Positions 61,255-64,000 of a stretch of DNA of 64,000 bases are shown in pieces; position 1 is the first letter of the stretch; every line of letters starts with the position of its first letter. The notes beneath the pieces were generated by a model. It was given only the letters and a program-made list of their open reading frames with translations. It was not told where the DNA came from and ran no database searches. This DNA is from Halogeometricum limi (lineage in GTDB: Archaea > Halobacteriota > Halobacteria > Halobacteriales > Haloferacaceae), in assembly GCF_900115785.1 (NCBI RefSeq), contig NZ_FOYS01000003.1, positions 62,001 through 126,000 on the forward strand, given 5' to 3'. A program made the position numbers and the translations under genes.

Positions 61255-62229
61255 ATGACCGACGCAGACGCCGTACCTGACTCGAAGCCGGAGGCATCAA
61301 CAGTCGCGCCACTCCCGGTCGAAGACGCCGCCGACCTCGCGACGCGCATCACCGAGAACGTCGAACGCGTCATCGTCGGCCAGCGAGACGCCATCGAGAA
61401 CATTCTCATCGCCGTTCTCGCTCGCGGTCACCTCCTCTTAGAGGACGTGCCGGGCGTCGGCAAGACGATGCTCGCGCGTTCCGTCGCCGTCTCCCTCGGC
61501 GGGTCGTTCAAGCGCGTGCAGTTCACCCCCGACCTGCTCCCCTCCGACGTGACGGGCGTGAACGTGTTCAACCAGCAGACCCGCGAGTTCGAGTTCCAGT
61601 CCGGGCCGGTGTTCGCCAACGTCGTCCTCGGCGACGAGATAAACCGCGCGCCGCCGAAGACGCAGGCCGCTCTCCTCGAAGTGATGGAGGAAGAACAGGT
61701 GACCGTCGACGGCGAGACGCACCGCGTCCCGTCGCCCTTTACGGTCATCGCCACGCAAAACGACGTGGAGCCGAACCGGACGTACGAACTCCCGTTGGCC
61801 GAGATTGACCGGTTCATGAAGAAGCTCCGTCTCGGCTATCCCACCGAGTCGCAGGAGACGGAACTCCTCGGTCGCATCTCCGGCGACCACCCCATCGATT
61901 CGCTGGAACCGGTCGCCTCCGTCGAAGACGTCCAACGGGCCCGACGGACCGTCTCGCAAGTGACCGTCAGAGAACCCGTCCGCTCGTACGTCTCCCGACT
62001 CGCGGGCTACACCCGCGAACACGCCCAACTCGGCGCGAGTCCGCGGGGGGCCCTCGCACTCGTCCGGGCCTCGCAGGCCCGCGCCGTCTTCGAGGGGCGC
62101 GACTACGTAGTCCCCGACGACGTACAGACCGAAGTACAGAGCGTCTGGGCGCACCGCATCCGAACCGACAGCGACGACACGGGCACATCGGTCGTCGACC
62201 GCGCCCTCGACGCGGTGGCGGTCGAGTGA
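61255..62229 (+). CDS. MoxR-family AAA+ ATPase
   Basis: A 324-residue ATPase. Walker A is EDVPGVGKTMLARSVAVSLG, Walker B FANVVLGDEINRAPPKTQAA, then VIATQNDVEPNRTYELPLAE (sensor) and FMKKLRLGYP. MoxR proteins act with DUF58/VWA partners as chaperones for cell envelope or metal enzymes. The DUF58 gene follows 4 bases later, then a transglutaminase-like gene. The start has no clear TATA box; ATG 61255 is the first of the family N-terminus. Confidence 0.93.
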   Translation: MTDADAVPDSKPEASTVAPLPVEDAADLATRITENVERVIVGQRDAIENILIAVLARGHLLLEDVPGVGKTMLARSVAVSLGGSFKRVQFTPDLLPSDVTGVNVFNQQTREFEFQSGPVFANVVLGDEINRAPPKTQAALLEVMEEEQVTVDGETHRVPSPFTVIATQNDVEPNRTYELPLAEIDRFMKKLRLGYPTESQETELLGRISGDHPIDSLEPVASVEDVQRARRTVSQVTVREPVRSYVSRLAGYTREHAQLGASPRGALALVRASQARAVFEGRDYVVPDDVQTEVQSVWAHRIRTDSDDTGTSVVDRALDAVAVE

Positions 62230-62233
62230 CCCG

Positions 62234-63247
62234 ATGCGCCTGACTCGACGCGGCTACGTCGTCTGCGGGCTAATCGTCGTCGCCCTCGCTCTCGGTCTCA
62301 GCTTCGGTCCGCGCGCGCTCAACGCCGTCGTCCTCCCGGCGGCCGTCGCACTCGTCGCCGCACTCGTGCAGGTGCGTCGCGCGGTCGCCCCGACGGTCGA
62401 ACGGACCGTCCCGGGCGACGACTTCCCCGACCGGACCGGCACGGTCACTCTCTCGCTCTCGGTCGACCGCTCCTACCCGGCGACGCTCGTCGACTCGCTC
62501 CCGTTCGGCGTCGACGGCGACGCCGAGGTGGACACCCTCGTCGGCGGCGACCCCGTCTCCTACGACGTCACGTACCGCCGACGCGGCGAACACGAACTCG
62601 GCCCCCTGACCGTCGTCGCCAGCGACGTCCTCGGCCTCGTCGAACGCGAACTCGTCGCGCCGGGAACCGACTCCCTCCTCGTCTTCCCGCGCGTCAGGCG
62701 CGTCTCGACGGGGACGCGCCACGACCTCTGGGCGCTCTACGACGCGCAGGTGTCGCCTCGCAGAGAGGAGTTCGATGGCCTCCGCGAGTACGTCCGCGGC
62801 GACTCGCTCAGAGACGTCCACTGGAAGTCCTCGGCGAAGCGAGACGACCTCATCGTTAAGGAGTTCGTCGCGGAGACGGACGCCTCCAGCGTCCACGTCT
62901 CGGCCGGCGGGGCGCGGAGCGCCGGCGACCAGATGGCAGAGGCCGCGGCGACGCTCTGTCTCACCTTCTCGTCGTCCGGCATCCCCGTCAAACTCACCAC
63001 CCCCTCCGGCGTGGTGAACGCGACGGCGGGGGACGACGGCGCGCTCCTCGAACACCTCGCTCGCGCCGACAGCGGCCCCGTCCCCGACGACAGCGCTGAC
63101 GTCGTCGTCACGGCCAGCGAGGCGGCGACGCGCGTCCGGTTCGGCGACACCGAGACGACGTTCGACCGGTTGGTCGCGCCGGGGTCGTCCCGGGGGGGCG
63201 CGGGCGGCGCTCTCGGCGAGGTGCCGTCGACGGAGGTGCCCGCGTGA
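62234..63247 (+). CDS. DUF58-domain membrane protein
   Basis: A 337-residue protein with two N-terminal membrane segments (MRLTRRGYVVCGLIVVALAL and NAVVLPAAVALVAALVQV), then a beta-rich periplasm-like domain and the DUF58 motif region LREYVRGDSLRDVHWKSSAKR (VWA-like, read in two runs). DUF58 proteins pair with MoxR. The stop overlaps the GTG start of the next gene (GTGA). Confidence 0.9.
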   Translation: MRLTRRGYVVCGLIVVALALGLSFGPRALNAVVLPAAVALVAALVQVRRAVAPTVERTVPGDDFPDRTGTVTLSLSVDRSYPATLVDSLPFGVDGDAEVDTLVGGDPVSYDVTYRRRGEHELGPLTVVASDVLGLVERELVAPGTDSLLVFPRVRRVSTGTRHDLWALYDAQVSPRREEFDGLREYVRGDSLRDVHWKSSAKRDDLIVKEFVAETDASSVHVSAGGARSAGDQMAEAAATLCLTFSSSGIPVKLTTPSGVVNATAGDDGALLEHLARADSGPVPDDSADVVVTASEAATRVRFGDTETTFDRLVAPGSSRGGAGGALGEVPSTEVPA

Positions 63248-64000
63248 GCACCGAGCGCTCGGGGCGACTGACCGCCGCCGCGGACGCTGACGGCGCCTCT
63301 CGCGCCGTCGCCCTCGCGGGCGTCCTCGTCCTCACGTGGTCGTACGTGAGCGTCCTCTACCACGTCACCGACGTGGTCGGCGGCAGTTCGCGACTCCTCC
63401 TCGCCGTCGCCGGCGCGTTCGTCCTCGCCTCGCTGGTCGGCTACTTCGTCAGTCTCCGAACCGCGCTGGGCGTCACCGCCGCCCTCCTCGTCGGCGGATT
63501 CGCCGTCTACGTCCTCGCACTCCCGCAGAGCCAGTTGGAACTGCTGACGCCCGGTCGCCTCCTCTCGGACACCGTCGCCCTCCTCACCGGTCTCTCTATC
63601 CTCCGACTCACCGGGGCGGGCGTCTGGGCGATGGCCGTCGCACCCGGTCCGGTGTTCCTCTCGTGGTATCTCGCCGTCAGGCGTCGCTACGTCTGGAGCG
63701 TCGTCGCGGGCGGCGTCGCACTCGGTCTGTTCGTCCTGACGGGCGACGCCGGTCAGATTCCGACGCTCGTCGGCGTCGTCGGCGGCACGGCGGCCGTCGC
63801 GGCGTCGACGTTCGACCGCTACGGCGCGGGCGTCGCCCAGTTGGACGTGATGGCGATGGTGCTCGCGACGATGATAGTCCTCTCGGCGACGCTCTCCGTC
63901 GTCCCCGGCGCGGGCGCCGCGCCCCTCCTCCCGGACCGCGGGTCGCCGACCGTGGAAGGGAGCCTCGTCGACGCGCAGGACCGACTCAACGTCGTCGGGA
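63244..64000 (+). CDS. Transglutaminase-like (TgpA/DUF3488-type) membrane protein, N-terminal part; cut by the window edge
   Basis: The frame from GTG 63244 stays open to the right edge (252 codons seen). It encodes about six to seven membrane segments (LAGVLVLTWSYVSVLYHVTD, LLLAVAGAFVLASLVGYFVS, and others), with a variable loop after the last. In MoxR-DUF58 operons the third gene is typically a transglutaminase-core protein with this membrane N-terminus. The catalytic Cys/His/Asp would lie beyond the window. Coupled to DUF58 by GTGA. Confidence 0.75.
   Translation, partial: MSTERSGRLTAAADADGASRAVALAGVLVLTWSYVSVLYHVTDVVGGSSRLLLAVAGAFVLASLVGYFVSLRTALGVTAALLVGGFAVYVLALPQSQLELLTPGRLLSDTVALLTGLSILRLTGAGVWAMAVAPGPVFLSWYLAVRRRYVWSVVAGGVALGLFVLTGDAGQIPTLVGVVGGTAAVAASTFDRYGAGVAQLDVMAMVLATMIVLSATLSVVPGAGAAPLLPDRGSPTVEGSLVDAQDRLNVVG

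Overview
The window is chromosomal DNA from a halophilic archaeon, probably of the Haloferax/Halogeometricum branch. The evidence is high GC, very acidic predicted proteins, Tat-type lipoproteins, leaderless genes with a TATA-like box about 28 bases before the start codon, and archaeal information genes (aIF2 gamma, RpoE1, Spt4, S24e, a Kae1-Bud32 fusion, archaeal RdgB). The genus is an inference from gene content only.

Layout. Bases 1-1250 are a lower-GC island with the C-terminus of a tyrosine recombinase and two small membrane proteins. It ends at a tRNA-Thr(GGT) whose 3' end is duplicated 97 bp downstream, like an attachment-site scar. Bases 1.5-5 kb hold an FKBP isomerase, a probable NAD-dependent glucose-6-phosphate dehydrogenase (Azf type), two polytopic membrane proteins and a TrkA-like RCK protein. 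Bases 5.2-7.03 kb are an apparently intact IS200/IS605 element (tnpA plus tnpB) that ends just upstream of the promoter of a pyruvate-aldolase family gene. Bases 8-11.7 kb hold a ModE-like regulator and a tungstate/molybdate-type ABC transporter, followed by a small-ORF/PIN-like pair.

Bases 12.5-18.8 kb are largely a translation, transcription and tRNA-modification block on the minus strand: ITPase, kae1-bud32, rps24e, dephospho-CoA kinase, spt4, rpoE1, a PIN protein and aIF2 gamma. The rps27ae gene usually found between rps24e and kae1 is not there. Bases 18.9-26 kb carry lipoproteins, a possible Cas4/RecB-like nuclease-fold protein, a secreted acidic repeat protein, a DMT transporter and a single-domain AAA ATPase. 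Bases 26.4-30.6 kb carry assimilatory nitrate reductase and ferredoxin-type nitrite reductase; together they would reduce nitrate to ammonium. A Mo/W transporter lies in the same window and could feed the nitrate reductase cofactor.

Bases 30.7-44 kb hold a thiolase whose 3' end has been tandemly duplicated, a PGF-CTERM surface protein, a CPA-type antiporter with RCK domains, a rhodanese-metallo-beta-lactamase fusion, a long-chain acyl-CoA ligase, a HTH/DICT pair, serS and Tsr3. Bases 44-56.5 kb hold the GTPases Nog1-like and EngB, SIMPL and DUF389 proteins, a 5-formyl-THF cyclo-ligase-like protein, a receiver-PAS protein, a NUDIX-eIF2B fusion and the coupled pair cofE-mer (F420 synthesis and an F420-dependent reductase). 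Bases 56.5-61 kb are mutL and mutS in one overlapping unit. The window ends in a MoxR-DUF58-transglutaminase-type operon cut by the right edge.

Most of the window is ordinary core haloarchaeal gene content. The items most worth a second look are the DUF5787-like nuclease candidate, the acidic beta-repeat protein, the NUDIX-eIF2B fusion, the 89-bp tandem duplication of the thiolase gene end beside a gene without a start codon, the attachment-site scar, and the tnpB element with its possible guide RNA.
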